A stretch of DNA of 64,000 bases from Trileptium ribeirensis (GCA_030248225.1 JASANE010026676.1:17106-81105), one strand, 5' to 3'. Positions 44,937 through 57,954 are shown, counted from the first letter of the stretch. Made by a program: numbers and translations. Notes: generated by a model not told the origin, from the sequence alone.

Positions 44937-47222
44937 ACGCATTACTGTCGTAAATAAAAAAATCACTTGAACAAATTCGTTTGCTTCCCGTCTGATTTCC
45001 ATGGTAATATACCGCAATTTCATCAATTTATTGTAAACAATTTGCACTAAATACAGAAATCGTTTACAATAGTTTTTTTCTAAAGTTTGTGCAATATTTT
45101 GCGAAAATATCACCCATTTCATAAAAACCTAAAACTAAAGAACTGGCTTCTCCACCGGGGTAAAATTTATAAGGAGGCGGAGTAACCGGGGGAACCCCAG
45201 TTCAAAAACAGCTGAGCGGCTAAGTATGAGAAGGCGGCTACCTGACCAGTGGTCGAGAAATATGGGCTTGGCTATCCAGCACAGATGATTTTGTTATATA
45301 ATTTCTTCATATTTGATGTGACTTTGTTCGAATTATGAGGTGTTTCTGTATCAATCATAAATATAATACATTTAATTAGTAACTCTATCGAGATTGTAGA
45401 ACGTAGTGAAGCATAGGTACACCTACGCCTTTTGCGAGCACAACCAATCAGCTCTCGATAGCATACACTGATATGCTATATTGCAACATCACACAATATA
45501 CACCGCACAAGTTGAACAAAACTAACACCAGCATTAAATTTCCCATGCTCGAAAACCCTCAAGTAAGACTTTTCTGCCGTTCAGGACGTCATAACAAATT
45601 TTCAAATTTTGGGTCTAGGAACCACGAGAGTGTCATACCTAAAACCACATGAATCGAAGCCTTAATCGAAAAACAAAAAAAGGCATCGGCATTTATCATT
45701 TTACTATGAAATAAATTCAAAATGTCCAGCATAAAATAAGTCATGAATTACATGATCAGTCAAAAACTAAACTTGTCCAGGAAAAAAACGGAAAAAGAAT
45801 AATAACATGGAACGTCAAAAATGTCGTTTTCAGAAGATACTAGTGTCTGTTGAGCTGAGCGAGGTCGCCGAGCGAAACGAGGCGACCGAGCGAAGCGTTT
45901 TTATTTTCTGTCTGGGAGCAAAAAAGTCGATGTCCGTTCGTCCGTTAGTCTTTAATGGATCTCAAGAACTCTTAACGGCATATACCCTGGGGTTTTCAGG
46001 TATGGCGAGTAGCAACTCTTACATTTTGCTTCGATTGCCATTCATCACCATGCTGTATAAGTCATGTGACTTCATTTGTCTTGCTTTTCGTTCGAACGGA
46101 ATAAAACTATTCTTTCATTTACTCATTGTTGTCTAGGTAATAATATATTCTCAAGACATTGAGTACGTTCATATTACTAATGCCGTCGCTCCGCTCAAAA
46201 AATGTAGTTCCACTACGACTGGTTTCTAAGTAACAAAAAGGAGTAGCGGATCTTAATATGCATTGGTTTGATCTAAATATCGATATTGGTAATCAAAATG
46301 TTCACCGACATGTTGCATTTGAGATGTAACCAAGTGACATACACAAAAAAACAGCATACTAGTAAAATTTTTTACCTTTATTCAACCGATTGATGATCAT
46401 TAGATACAGGTTGGCTGGTACCGATTTAGTAAGAAAAATTATAAAAATACACCTGCTTCCTCACCGCTCCCTCACAATCAGTTTGTTAAAGATAATAAAT
46501 TTCAATTTTATATAAAAAGAATAGTTTGGTTGAAAATTGTTTTTGTAATACTTTTAAATTCTAAAATCAGATTATTGTTATAACCAAAATATACTATATA
46601 CATTTGAAATTGAAATTAGGTATGTATTTTTATAAAATGTCTGCTAACTATGAATGCTCGGAACCTGTATTCCGGGCGCCATGATATATATAGCGAGGCC
46701 TTCTATATCTGAGGGCTATCACCAGGCCCGGTTACACATTATTTGATATGAAATGTTACCGTTGAATAATTGTTGCGTAATAATTATAAAATGAAAAATA
46801 CCGAGAGATATATATTTAAGTAGCAGGCATCTGCGATGCGAGCTACATGTACTGCTCGAAGGCCGAAGGCAATGGTCATAAGTATGATATCCGCACCTAA
46901 GTGTGAGCATCAAATGCCATCTCCCAGGAGATGGGTCATATTTGGGCAAAGCCCACAGTCACCAATCAAGTTGGTAAGTGCATAAAGGTATTCAGCGTAA
47001 GGTCAAGACCATTAAAAAGATTTTTAGTGAATAGAATGATTTTACGTAGCCAGTATAAAAATCTAACTTTTTGGCTATCCATTTTTTGCCTAGATCAGGA
47101 TATTTAGAAACTGTTATTTATAGGATTAAAAAACTACATATATAAAAACTATACAAAAACAAAAAGGGGTAAAATTTCATTGGTAGCCAGCCAAAGAAAA
47201 CCAACCAGAAAAAAATTCCAAA
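44937..47222. other. Intergenic, repeats only
   Basis: No gene seen. About 45510-45720 is a diverged copy of the 360-bp satellite found at 47223-48305. Around 45850-45900 is a GAGCGAGGTCGCCGAGCGAA motif followed by GTCCGTTCGTCCGTTAG, typical of transposon tails. Confidence 0.5.
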
Positions 47223-48305
47223 GTTAAGATAAAACTAACCTTGCTTCCGTCAAAGGTACTAAAATGGGGTGAAAATCCTTTATTTTGCTCTCTGACCCCG
47301 CACATTAGGGGCGCCATACCCCTGTACTCATGAAACCATGGGTCACAGAGCAAAACCAACGCCGACAATGAGTTTCCCATGCCCGAAAATCCCCAAAGTT
47401 AAACCTTTCAGCCGCCAAGAACGTCAGAAGAAATTTTTGAATTTGGGTCAGGGAACCATTGGGGCGCCATACCTCAAGCCCCATAACTCTAGAACCAGAG
47501 CCTTAATCAAAAAAAAACAAAAAGATTCATCGGCATTTATCATTTTGCTAAGAAATAAAACCCACCAAATAAAAAATAGAAAGTTAAGATAAAAAACCTT
47601 GCTTTCGTGAAGGGTACTAAAATGTGGTAAAAACCCTCGTTTTGACATTTGACCCCGAACCATAGAGGGGCGCCATACCCCCGTACTTATGAGACCATGG
47701 GTCACAGAGCAAAACCAACACCGACAATGAGTTTCCCATGCCCGAAAATCCCCAAAGTGAAACCTTTCAGCCGCCAAGAACGTGAGAAGAAATTTTTGAA
47801 TTTGGGTCAGGGAACCATTGGGGCGCCATACCTCAAGCCCCATAACTCTAGAACCAGAGCCTTAATCAAAAAAAAACAAAAAGATTCATCGGCATTTATC
47901 ATTTTGCTAAGAAATAAAACCCACCAAATAAAAAATAGAAAGTTAAGATAAAAAACCTTGCTTTCGTGAAGGGTACTAAAATGTGGTAAAAACCCTCGTT
48001 TTGACATTTGACCCCGAACCATAGAGCGTCATACCTCCATACTCACAGAACCATCGGTCACAGAGCAAAACCATCAACGACAATGAGTGTCCCATGCCCG
48101 AAAACTCACACGTGAAACTTATCAGCAACCCAAGACGTCAGAACAAATTTTCGAATTTTGTCGAGGAACCAATGGGGCGCCATACCCCCGTACTTCAAAC
48201 CCCAAAAATCCAGAACCAGAGCCTTAATCGAAACATAAAAAAGAGGCATCGGCATTTATAAATTTACTATGAACTAAACCAACAAGACAAAAAATTATAA
48301 ATTGA
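47223..48305 (+). repeat. Tandem satellite, three units of about 360 bp
   Basis: Units start near 47223, 47583 and 47942. Shared blocks are GGGGCGCCATACC, ATGGGTCACAGAGCAAAACC, GAGTTTCCCATGCCCGAAAA, TCAGCCGCCAAGAACGT and GGCATTTATCATTTTGCTA. The first two are very similar, the third more diverged, as is a stray copy at 45510-45720. ORFs inside are not credible proteins. Confidence 0.88.
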
Positions 48306-48805
48306 AGATAAAAAAATAACTTTGCGTTTGTGAAGGGCATTAAAATGGGGTAAAATGGGGCAAAAAAGCCCACATTTTGAAGCATGACCCAGACCCTAAA
48401 TCAAAAAACGCTCGGAGATGTACATGGTAAATCGGTTTTGCCGGTTCGAATAAGCCCAAAATCAAGAAATCCGGTTTAGTCGTTCTCGAATTATGGCCGA
48501 TCACACACACAAACGGAATTTAAAAGATTTCACCCTTGCAACACACAATCTCCACTACGTTCTGAATATATCACTATTTAGGTAGTGCTTGAAAACCACG
48601 AGCCTCATGTCACCTCACGATAATGATTACTAGTCAATACCTTAAACCGGAGGGCCAATAAATTGTGCGGGGCGAAGCGGGCGCTCCGTTCGTCAGCTAG
48701 ATGCGAACAAAATAATGGGGCGGGATGAACTAGGAGCAGCTTCCCACGAACATGACAATCCTTGGTCTATAGAGTCGCAGTTTGATAGTTTCGATTTCGT
48801 TTTGG

Positions 48806-49090
48806 TTTGCACTGAATTAATCTCGGTTTGCGTTAGATCGCGTTTGGTTAACACCGATTTGATCTTGGTTTGCACCGAATTGATCTAATTTGTTGTATAT
48901 CGCGTTAGGTTTGCACCGAATTCATCTCGGTTTGCGTTATATCGCGTTTGGTTAGCACCGATTTGATCTTGGTTTGCACCGAATTGATCTATTTTGTTTT
49001 ATATCTCGTTTGGTTTGCACAGAATTCGTTTTGGTTTGCACCGAATTCATCTCGGTTTGCGAAATATCGTATTCGATTTGCACCGAATCG
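48806..49090 (+). repeat. Tandem repeat with GGTTTGCACCGAATT units
   Basis: Degenerate units built from GATCTCGGTTTGCGTTATAT, CGCGTTTGGTTAGCACCG and GGTTTGCACCGAATTGATCT, with a longer period of about 105-125 bp. On the minus strand it would give a Lys/Thr/Gln-rich peptide, in line with the hypothetical ORFs at 49358-50068. Confidence 0.8.
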
Positions 49091-49357
49091 AGTTTCCTTT
49101 GCGGCGGTTCGCGTTTGATTTATATACGCTAATTGCTTGTTCGCCTTTATTGCTCGTATTCGTTTAATGTTGTTGTTCTTGTACCTGTTGGATCTAGAGT
49201 GTGCTTCGTTTTACATTGGTTGCTTCTTGATCACCGTTTGTAATTGTTATCAGGTGTATTTGCTCTGATTCCTTGTCGCTGTTCGGCGCCATATATGTTT
49301 GACCCAAGCCGAATAACCTGTAATATTGCTCGTTGGATTGTAATTTTTGGTCGTTGG

Positions 49358-49675
49358 TTATTTTGGTATTGCTCCGTTGTTCGTTATCGATTTTGTTGAA
49401 ACTTCGTCATTTTGTTGAATTGTAGTTCTTTCCTCCTCATCGGTACTATGCAACTCTTTTATCGGTTGTACCAGTCGAATATCTGGTTCGTCTTGATCCC
49501 AACTTTGGCATACTTCTTGAAGTTTATTTGTTAGGGCGCATGCTTTTTTTATCGTAATTGCCTTTCTTTTTTGTTGCTGCAATTTTTTCATTGTTTCCCG
49601 GATTTCTTTTTCCGGATACTCCGTGGTTGAAAATATTTCGTCTTTGCTTGCTTCTTCTTGAAACGTTTCTTGCAC
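49358..49675 (-). CDS. Hypothetical charged protein fragment
   Basis: 105 codons with a probable coiled coil (KEIRETMKKLQQQKRKAITI) followed by an acidic tail. Not recognised. A second frame (49754-50068) upstream on the same strand may be part of the same decayed gene or a retroelement ORF1; a frame change and stop lie between them. Could be chance. Confidence 0.25.
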   Translation of the reverse strand: MQETFQEEASKDEIFSTTEYPEKEIRETMKKLQQQKRKAITIKKACALTNKLQEVCQSWDQDEPDIRLVQPIKELHSTDEEERTTIQQNDEVSTKSITNNGAIPK

Positions 49676-49753
49676 GCTTTCTTTATTGTTTTGTTGTTCC
49701 TTCCTTTTTGACTCAGGTGTACTTGGATCGAATTCTCAAATTATATCTTCGAG

Positions 49754-50068
49754 TTATCTCGTTATATTCGAGTTTATCGTTCTTTCCTGCGCATTTTCGC
49801 TAGATAATAATTCTCCGCTTCCGACGTTCTTTGATTTTGTCGTCGGTTCTTTGGTGGTGCTCTTTGCAGTGGCATTTAAATATTCTTTAAATTTTGTGCA
49901 GTAAAACGTCTTGGCTATGAGGTTAATAATTCCTATTACGGTATAAGTAATTTTTGTTTTGGCTTCTGCCTTATTTAGGACTGGGGCCAAATTTTGATTT
50001 TCGAAACTACTGTCCACTTTTGTTTTATTGCTATTGTTTCCACTTTTACACGACATCGTGGTCAGCAT
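49754..50068 (-). CDS. Hypothetical protein fragment with a hydrophobic stretch
   Basis: 104 codons beginning MLTTMSCKSGNNSNKTKVDS, with a short hydrophobic segment (ITYTVIGIINLIA) and a Thr/Lys-rich tail. Not recognised. Lies upstream of the 49358-49675 frame on the same strand. Confidence 0.25.
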   Translation of the reverse strand: MLTTMSCKSGNNSNKTKVDSSFENQNLAPVLNKAEAKTKITYTVIGIINLIAKTFYCTKFKEYLNATAKSTTKEPTTKSKNVGSGELLSSENAQERTINSNITR

Positions 50069-50647
50069 GTTATATTGTACGGTTGGAACTGGGGCAGCGG
50101 TGGTGGATTATTTTTATGACAGCTATCGAAAATTAACAGGGGACGGGATTCGTCACCGAATATTGTAGCGTTCGAGGTGTGGCCAGTAGAATACCGGTGG
50201 GGAACGAATTGTTCCGCAGTTCCTTCGTGTGTCCCTGTTCTGTCTAGGGCGATGCGAGACGACTGAGCGTTGCACGTGACTAAGTCTATTCACTATTGAT
50301 TCAGCTAGTTGTTAACCAAAGCCGTTAGTAAAAATTTTTATTAATATAGTTAGCACACAATTACGACACAATTCTTTAGTACCACCAGATATAGTTCACA
50401 CCTCTTGTTTCACCAGTAAATTTTGGTTCTATTGCTATATCTTACGCGAATAGATTTTTCTTATTCTTTATTAGCGTTTAATAATGGGATAATGGTTTAG
50501 GGATAATGGTTAGCTCCATGGGGTATTCGAATCACGCCCCTTAGTCGCCCAGGATTTTTCTCAAGAAGTTAACCCCACAACTACAGTCCACGGGAGTTTC
50601 TCGCTCAGCACTTTGCCGAACTATTACTAACTAATAATACTTAATAT

Positions 50648-50880
50648 GGTACCTGTCGGGGCTGGTGCCTTTTTCACATCTAAAATTTTTCAATTTCTAT
50701 TAAACCAACGAGGCTGGCCTCCACTCCCGCCTTAGTACTCCCTGTCGTCCTCCGCCTGGTATATAAGCGTAACATTTACGTAAAATTATATACATTTGTT
50801 ATATAAATATAAAACTAGCTATATACTTTTTCAAACCTAAATAAAATATATATAATATACATATTAAAACCTTTATATAT
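50648..50880. repeat. Direct repeat, left copy (possible LTR-like)
   Basis: GCCTCCACTCCCGCCTTAGT with flanking similarity over about 230 bp to 53978-54200. Contains a TATATAAGCG motif. The two copies are 3.3 kb apart in the same orientation with no coding sequence between them. Confidence 0.5.
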
Positions 50881-51463
50881 TTAAATTTACCCACATCCAT
50901 AAATACTCCAAAAATTTAAATTTCTTATACAATTTATTTTGAAATACATTTTCTTTTTAACCACCCTATTTTCTAACCCATATTTTCTATTCAACCACCC
51001 TCCCCTTTAACACCAAAATTACCCCAAATTCCATTTTCCCTCCTTTTCTCACTTTTTCAACCAAAATTCAAACAACCCCCATCCACTCAAAATTCCACCA
51101 ATCTTCCTAAAATTTTCATATCCTTTTCCTATCTACCAACCCAACCCCATATTAAACTTAACCCCTCCTTTTTTCTATTTTTCCATAAAATTTCATTTTT
51201 CTACATTTTCACTTTTTCCCCATTTTTCAAATACCTTCTATTTTCTCAAATCTTAACCCCCACTCCTCAAATTTCCAATTTCAACTCCCCAACCTACCCC
51301 CTCATCATATTAAAATTTCACCACCCATCTGCTCCCAACTTTTCCCAAACCACACCCTACCTCCCAACACCTTTTTCCAAAATTTCTCATTTCAAATTTT
51401 CAATTAAATCCCACTCTAATCTATAATATATAATAAATATATACTATATATTCTACTATTATC
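50819..51463. other. 645-nt tract almost free of G on the plus strand
   Basis: Between the G at 50818 and that at 51464 only two G residues occur (50941 and 51331). The tract is otherwise A, C and T, with many CCC, CCACC and TTTTC runs and no simple period. No gene or repeat unit was recognised. Confidence 0.95.
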
Positions 51464-51469
51464 GCGTAC

Positions 51470-53970
51470 AATACTAATACGGTACGGGGTACCGTTCGTT
51501 TTCGCCAGCTGGGCGTATTCCATATTCATAAACGATTATATACTCGTTTTGATATAGTGATTTTGATTATTAGTATGTATTGTTGTTATGTGGATGTTTT
51601 GAATTTAATTCGAAATTGGTGACTCAGCTACGCAAGTCAACGTGTCATGGTGTTTATCTTGAGAGTCGTTTGACGTGTCGTTTTTTTAATATTCTCTTAT
51701 TCGGATTTGGGGTGGATTATTATTATTATGATTAGGATGTTTTAATTAATGATGTGTTTTAAAGAAAAAGAAGACGTTTTAGCTAGTGGATTTGACGTAT
51801 CTCGAGGTTTTGAACGACGTGTCCGTATATATAATGTGCGTGTTGTCGAATAGCTTCCGTTTACATGTTGGGTATCGATTATTATTGTTTAGAGCTTAGC
51901 GATGATAGGATGGAAAACGATTACTTATCTAGTATAGAAGCCGTGTGTAATTATATTTTCGCCGTTGGTGCATAGTTTGATTGCTTCTGTTTTGGACTGA
52001 TATAATCGTTTTGGCGTCTTGTTTCCGAAGTCAGCAGTAGGACATATATGCGCTCTTTAGCGAAAACTAGTATAACGAACTATATATTTGCCCATCTTTT
52101 CTCTTCCTCGAAAGGTCGTGATTAAATTGCATCCAGTTTGCGGTGACTAGGTAAACTATGTTTTACACGAGATTTTGCGAGACCTTAAGATTAAGTTTAA
52201 TCGCTAATTTATGTATTACTTAAAATCAATGTACTGCGTGCCAAGCTATGTGTACGCCAACTCTTGCTCATCGTCCACAGTCCTTAGTACGGTTGGCTGA
52301 TGTACAGCAATAATCGAAGCGACTTTCGAAGTCATTAATATCGTATCTGTTCTTGGAGCGTGATTTACGATATGGTTAAAGGCGTTATTTTGGTGCAGTG
52401 TAAAGGATTACGCTTCTGAGATAGAAGAGCTTGTTGTGCCCTCTAGCGATCGTTAGTCGCGACCGACGGGATGTTTTATGAGTTTCGCCTGTGTATTGCC
52501 TTGCGTTACAAGCTGCCGAGTGAAACATTGCGTTTTTTATAACGAGCATTTCGGTTTATATAGATTAGACTGAGAGCACGTTTAGCTGATATCGTAGAGT
52601 CACGCCAATCCTCAAGGCTGAGCTTGAAGTGTTTCTTTTGCGCTGAATAGCGACGTGAGTAGCTGTACTTGGCATAGCGTCGGTGTCGCTAAGCCGTTTG
52701 TGAGCGTTAGCGTCAAGTACCGTGATTTTAATAACAGGGAATTCAAACTACCTGGTTACGTGTTGACAAGCGTCGAGGATTGCAGGATATTAAAGCCTGA
52801 CCGGTGAGATTATCGTGTCATATCGTGCCGGGAACGCTGGCCTAAATTTTTCGTTCAACGATATCAGGTTTTTGACAAGAAGATACTGTACAAATACTGT
52901 GGAGTCAAATATCACCGACTATAGAAAACCCTAACTTTTGGTGATTAGGGTAGCGCTGCGGCACTGTGATTTACGAATAAAGTGTATCAGCGTCCAGCTG
53001 TACGTGTAACGTGAAGAGCGTAATAGTCGTAATGCTCGAGTCGTAGAACAGTGTCGCCGCCGAGTTGATGTTGTCCCGAGTACCTACACCACCACTTTAC
53101 TGGTACGCCCAGACCACGAATTCGCGCACCCCATAGCTACGCCCGGTGTTTGGTGGCCAGGATTTTAATTCTCTGTAAATATTGTGTATTGTAGTAGCGT
53201 TCGGGGTCGGAGCGATGCGTATCACGGAAGGTACGGCCAGATAAAAGAAGCAACAGTTCTGACAGTACCCCTCCTGATAACAGTTATTTAGCCTGCAATC
53301 TATATTTTAATCGGGAATTAATATCACTAATTTATATACTATAGAATATTAGGATACCTAAGTGTGCAACTTGTAGCGCCTGTAAGATCCTTCTTTTGAA
53401 TTTATTTAAAGTTATAAATAAGTTGAACAAGAGCTAGGACGAGAACCGACACTTCAGAAATGACAGAAACAGCCTTGCACTACAGGGCACCAATCCTGTA
53501 TCAATCGCTACAGTATCACAGCAAACCATAAACTCCATTACTTCAAAAAAATTATAAATCGCGTACTCAATCTAACACGATAACCAACAGTCTGGAACTA
53601 CAACTCGATCCACGTAAGTCGCCATCGAGAAGCATTAGCTGGGTAGTCAGTATAAGAAGAAAACATAAAATTCACAATAATGATGTTAAACCGCTTAAAC
53701 CAACGATCGCAAAGTCCAGACTAACTGAAAAAGAGAAAGCAAACTAACATTAAGTTAGCTAATAGTATAATTTAGTAGATTTTATGTAAATTATGTATAA
53801 GACAAACTAAAATTTTTGATAAAACTAGAAAACCCAGTTCCTTAGGGTAGGGACTGGTTAATAAGTGATTTTGTGAAAACTAAAATTTTTGGTTTGAAAT
53901 TATGGTTGTGGGGTTATTTTGGGACATTTAGGAGGGTTTGTGACCGAAAAACCATTTGGTGGCCTAATAG
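51470..53970. other. Intergenic, T/G-leaning, no gene seen
   Basis: After the G-free tract the strand bias switches; the first few hundred bases are T- and G-rich and C-poor. No ORF of note, no RNA gene recognised. Confidence 0.5.
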
Positions 53971-53977
53971 ACCGCCA

Positions 53978-54200
53978 AAAGTTACACTCGGCTCTGTCGA
54001 GGCTGCACCTTTTTCGCACTTAAATTCTTTTCGATTTTCTACTAAAACTTTAGGGCCGGCCTCCACTCCCACCTTAGTATTCCCTGTCTTCGGAACGGTC
54101 TATGAGCGGTTATTTTAGTAAAACCGTTTATACAATTTTTCCTAAACTTATGTCTAGCTATGTAATTTTGTACAGATATATAAAATATATTATATATATA
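53978..54200. repeat. Direct repeat, right copy (possible LTR-like)
   Basis: GGCCTCCACTCCCACCTTAG and flanks match 50648-50880 at about two thirds of positions by eye. Confidence 0.5.
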
Positions 54201-56227
54201 GGTTCCCACCAACCACCCGGCACAACAACATTTTGGGACTACGGAAGTCGCAGTTCCGCGTCTAAGCTGATAAACTTAGTAGAAAATGTGTTATATACAT
54301 AAAAACGCATATACATGCATGTACAGTCATATACATACACATATACACATACTATACTGTATTTTCGGTTTTAAACAGGACCCCAAAATGCTGTTGCAAA
54401 TCTTTTAAATTTATTTCACTGCCTCATGGTATAGGTGCAAGTGCAGAAACCAACACCTCAATAGTGTACAAGCTTTTGAGGTGATGACCAACCTCATCCA
54501 CAACTACCCTATGCAGACAAATATATATAAACACTGTAAAGTATGACAAAAAATAACAAATTAGGTAGATAAAAATTAACAACTTAAAATTTGGATACGT
54601 GCGTACGTCAAATCTGGCTATAAATCAACAGCTATACCACAAAAGATGGATGGTAGAGAACAGAACAGAAAGGGGTGAGCCACCCTATGACAAGCTGCCC
54701 TGAACAACAAGATATCTTAATAATCATTATGTATGTCATAACGGTGACGCAGCTGCATGGCGCAACTTCCTAACACCATGCCCTTTCGACCCCGGCTATC
54801 ATAACCTCAAGGGCGGACCCTAAGTTGTGAATTTTAACCACTTTTCTTGGTCAGACCCAAGAAGTTACGGAGCTTAGCAGGCCGCAGGCGCGCTTCACGG
54901 GGTGTGTTCGGACCCCGCCCGATCGGTTGCGCACGTGTCTAGCATTTTGGTATGATCACTGAGGTCCCCCAGGGAGGTTGACACCGAAACCTGCTCACAG
55001 GTCATAATGTCAAACCGATATTCTCTGTCCTAACCTAACGGAAGTTGTTTTATCTAGCGTAATTCAGGGTGAAAACGCGTGATAGTTGAGGTTTACTATG
55101 TGAATTGAAAGTTCCACTGAGTTTATCCTAAGTCGAACACTTTATTCATTTGTAGCCTATGTGGCCCCCACAGGGTTCCGACAGGCCCTGAAACGTTTAA
55201 CGACGGATGCCCTATTCTGTAGCGCGATAACTTAACCGTGTTAATATCTAGTGATAGCGTTTTTCTTAGTAAATTTGATCCCTGGTGTGGAGGGGTCTGT
55301 TGCACGAGTGAGTATTATAGATAATTTTGCGAACCACTCTCGCTGTACTGGCGTTACACAAATATATCATCATTGGCGGCGGACCACTCGTGTCAGGGCT
55401 TGGTGTATCTGTGTCCTCAAGCCGTGGCATGAAGGGTCGGCCCGTCCACTTGGACGTACTTATTACGCTAAGAGATCAACAACGCTGGACACATCAAGTC
55501 ATTTTCAACATTTTACTGGAGACGTTGTACAATAGTGGTTAATCATGAGCGAGCGAGGATATAGACAGCACACAACAAATTGATAAGGCGACACTCTGCC
55601 AATGCGATCATTCGTTCCCTTATCTATGTGTCAAAAACGAGGGAAGGGCGGTTAGAGCGAATGTGATCCCGGAAATACCGGGCCAAAATCCGTACCCGAA
55701 GCGTGCAATATCAGCAGTAACTAATTCAGTTGTGGCTCGGGTCGGGCGTTCTGGCATGCTTCGAAGTTCGCTCTTGATAAGACGCGGAGCTGCGGGTACT
55801 CGACGTAAATGGCGTGAAAAGGGGAATAAAAACAGAGCGCCGCGCGGAGTAGACGGTGCGCTAGCAAGGTACGGGCAACAGCGGTACGATTGCGAGCTAC
55901 ACGCACGAAGTGCCTAAACTAACGAACACTAATTGGATTAATTGGCAAGTGCGAAAACTAGCGTCCAGTTAAGCTTAAATCCATAGTACAACTTGAGGCA
56001 TAATTATATAACAAGAAACATTACCATATGAACGCGGTATTCAGAATGGTCAGGTGCACAGACAACAGGTAAATTCCATCCAGCGTACATTCCTGATCCT
56101 ACAAACTCCGTCTGTCGTCCCTATCAAGTCTCTCCCAACGTTTCGTCCTTTTAGACCAACTTTGGCGCTAATTTCCAATTGCGAAAATGCACAGTTGAGT
56201 TATCACTAAAATTTTAACAAATTTTGT
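54201..56227. other. Intergenic, no gene recognised
   Basis: Contains a short ATACA/CATATA microsatellite near 54300-54360. Around 54860-54960 is a GC-rich segment (GAGCTTAGCAGGCCGCAGGC) faintly resembling a 5S rRNA internal promoter, which I do not accept. Short ORFs on both strands have no recognisable domains. Confidence 0.4.
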
Positions 56228-56306
56228 CAGAACTCGATGGTCGAGTGGTTAGAGCTGAAAGATCTACAGCGGACTTAAATCCTCCGTGCAGGATCGAAAC
56301 TTAACA
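56228..56306 (+). repeat. tRNA-like sequence (possible tRNA-derived SINE or tRNA pseudogene)
   Basis: GATGGTCGAGTGGTTAGAGC resembles the D-arm/A-box of Ser/Leu tRNAs, GGACTTAAATCC an anticodon arm, and GTGCAGGATCGAAACTTAAC a T-arm/B-box (GGTTCGAATCC type). The acceptor stem does not pair, so it is not a working tRNA. Confidence 0.45.
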
Positions 56307-57950
56307 AGGGAAAATGAAAAAAGAGAGAGACAAAACGACAAAAATCAAAGCCAGGGCATACATAGTATATAGCCTAAAGGGTAACCAGTCGTAAAATAGA
56401 AAACTGCTTAAACTCAGCGATCAAGTCGCTCTGAAAAGAAAACGGGGTTTTGCACTTGCTCAGTTTGGGGTCAAAATGATTCGCGAGAGGTCGCGATTTC
56501 CTTTTATCTAAGTTAGGATATTGGGGTTTTATTTCTAGCGTGGGGGTACCGTAGCGTACCTCCGAAATGTCGACCCTAACCGGAAACGGCAACTGGCTAG
56601 GTTGTCATCTCGTTTTAGTGGAAAGCTCTTTTCCTCGATATAATTGCCAAGCTTAACCACTATCGTGTAGAATTGTAAACCGTGGTGATTTTAATAGTTC
56701 GGCTAGAGTACTTTTTAGGAGAAAGCAATGTATGGCCGTGAGTTGAAACAGTTGCCGACCAGCAGTGCCGCCGGGGGCTGTCAGAGTCTCGGGCGGCTGG
56801 GGCATTATCCCCTTTTTGGGCTAAGCGTCGGGTAGCGCCGTGAACGGGGCGGTCCTCTAGCATTGTTTCAGTTGTTGGTCCAGGGTCCTTGCCTGCTTGA
56901 AATGTGCACCGATATTTCTGTCCTTTAATCAACACAACTAGGGCTTTCAATAACAAACGACCGAGACACTGATACAAAATGAGAACCAATTGCCTGAGTC
57001 AACACCGTGCGCAAAAAGATCGTCATCGCTCCTCGCGGAGTGCAAATACCTTACGCTCAAGCTGAAATTCCTAAAATTTGTTCAATCTTTTGAATTCCCC
57101 AAATTTCTTAACTCGTCTTGATAAATAAAATTCTGGGGCTTTCTAAAGCTCGACGGAGGCTAATCCTCCGTCCCTAACTGCAAAGTCAGTCCGAACTCAA
57201 GCAGCGGCATGAGCATCGAACGGTCCACTAAGCTGTAATTTTGTAAACCACAATTCCAACCGAAAACAAACAAGCAAATCCCTATGGTTTCGTTAGTAAA
57301 TTTTACCGTGGTCTGCTCAGGAAAATTCGACAGCCCTAACTCAAGAGTAATAAGTCATGTAAAAGCGCGTGGACGAGAAGCGTCCGTTTTGATTTGCCTT
57401 ACGTATGACCACGGGGAATCAGAAGGACTTCGACCATGGTGCCTACGTTTTATCACATTCAAAATTTTTGGCTATATTGAAGGATAGCGATTTTGTCGCC
57501 GTCCAATCGGAGAGGATCTTTTAACGCCCACTTTTTCGAGTTCAAACCCGGGCGCCCAATCGAAAAATTCCCAACATTTTGATTTTGACAGCTATCGTAA
57601 ACCCTGGGTCCCCTTTAGAGAGAGTCGGCTTCAATCGAAATCGCCGACATCAAATTTGAACCCTCCGAATACTCGGAGGTCGACCATCTGTGAGTTTTCT
57701 CCCAAAATCTCAGATTTTACCCCATCTGTATTCCCAAATTCTTGTCAGAAACTTATCCAAAATCCATTACTCAGATCTTTTAAACCTCTTACCTAACTTA
57801 GATTGGTCGTTATCTCCCAAATGAATGTCCCACGAAAACGGTTAAATCACCCGTCAAATTTAAAATTTCAAAACCAAGTTTGGCACATAAACATGCTTGA
57901 AGTAAGCTGGAATCTATCTTTTTGTGTCTTCTTGGCCTCATTCATCAAAT
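56307..57950. other. Intergenic, no gene recognised
   Basis: A minus-strand frame at 56660-56989 (109 codons) is Arg/Pro-rich in its second half and unrecognised. Near 57160 there is GGAGGCTAATCCTCCGTCC, a small hairpin. Nothing else was identified. Confidence 0.4.
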
Positions 57951-57954
57951 TTTC

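Noticed and set aside
45807..46136. 109-codon ORF in the intergenic region
   Set aside because: Low-complexity AERNEATERS start over a palindromic transposon-like sequence; no family recognised.
47338..47951. Two similar ORFs of 84 and 100 codons
   Set aside because: They are the same stretch of the 360-bp satellite repeated, with no start context or domain.
54850..54965. 5S rRNA gene or 5S-derived SINE
   Set aside because: GAGCTTAGCAGG is similar to the 5S internal promoter, but the rest of a 5S gene cannot be aligned.
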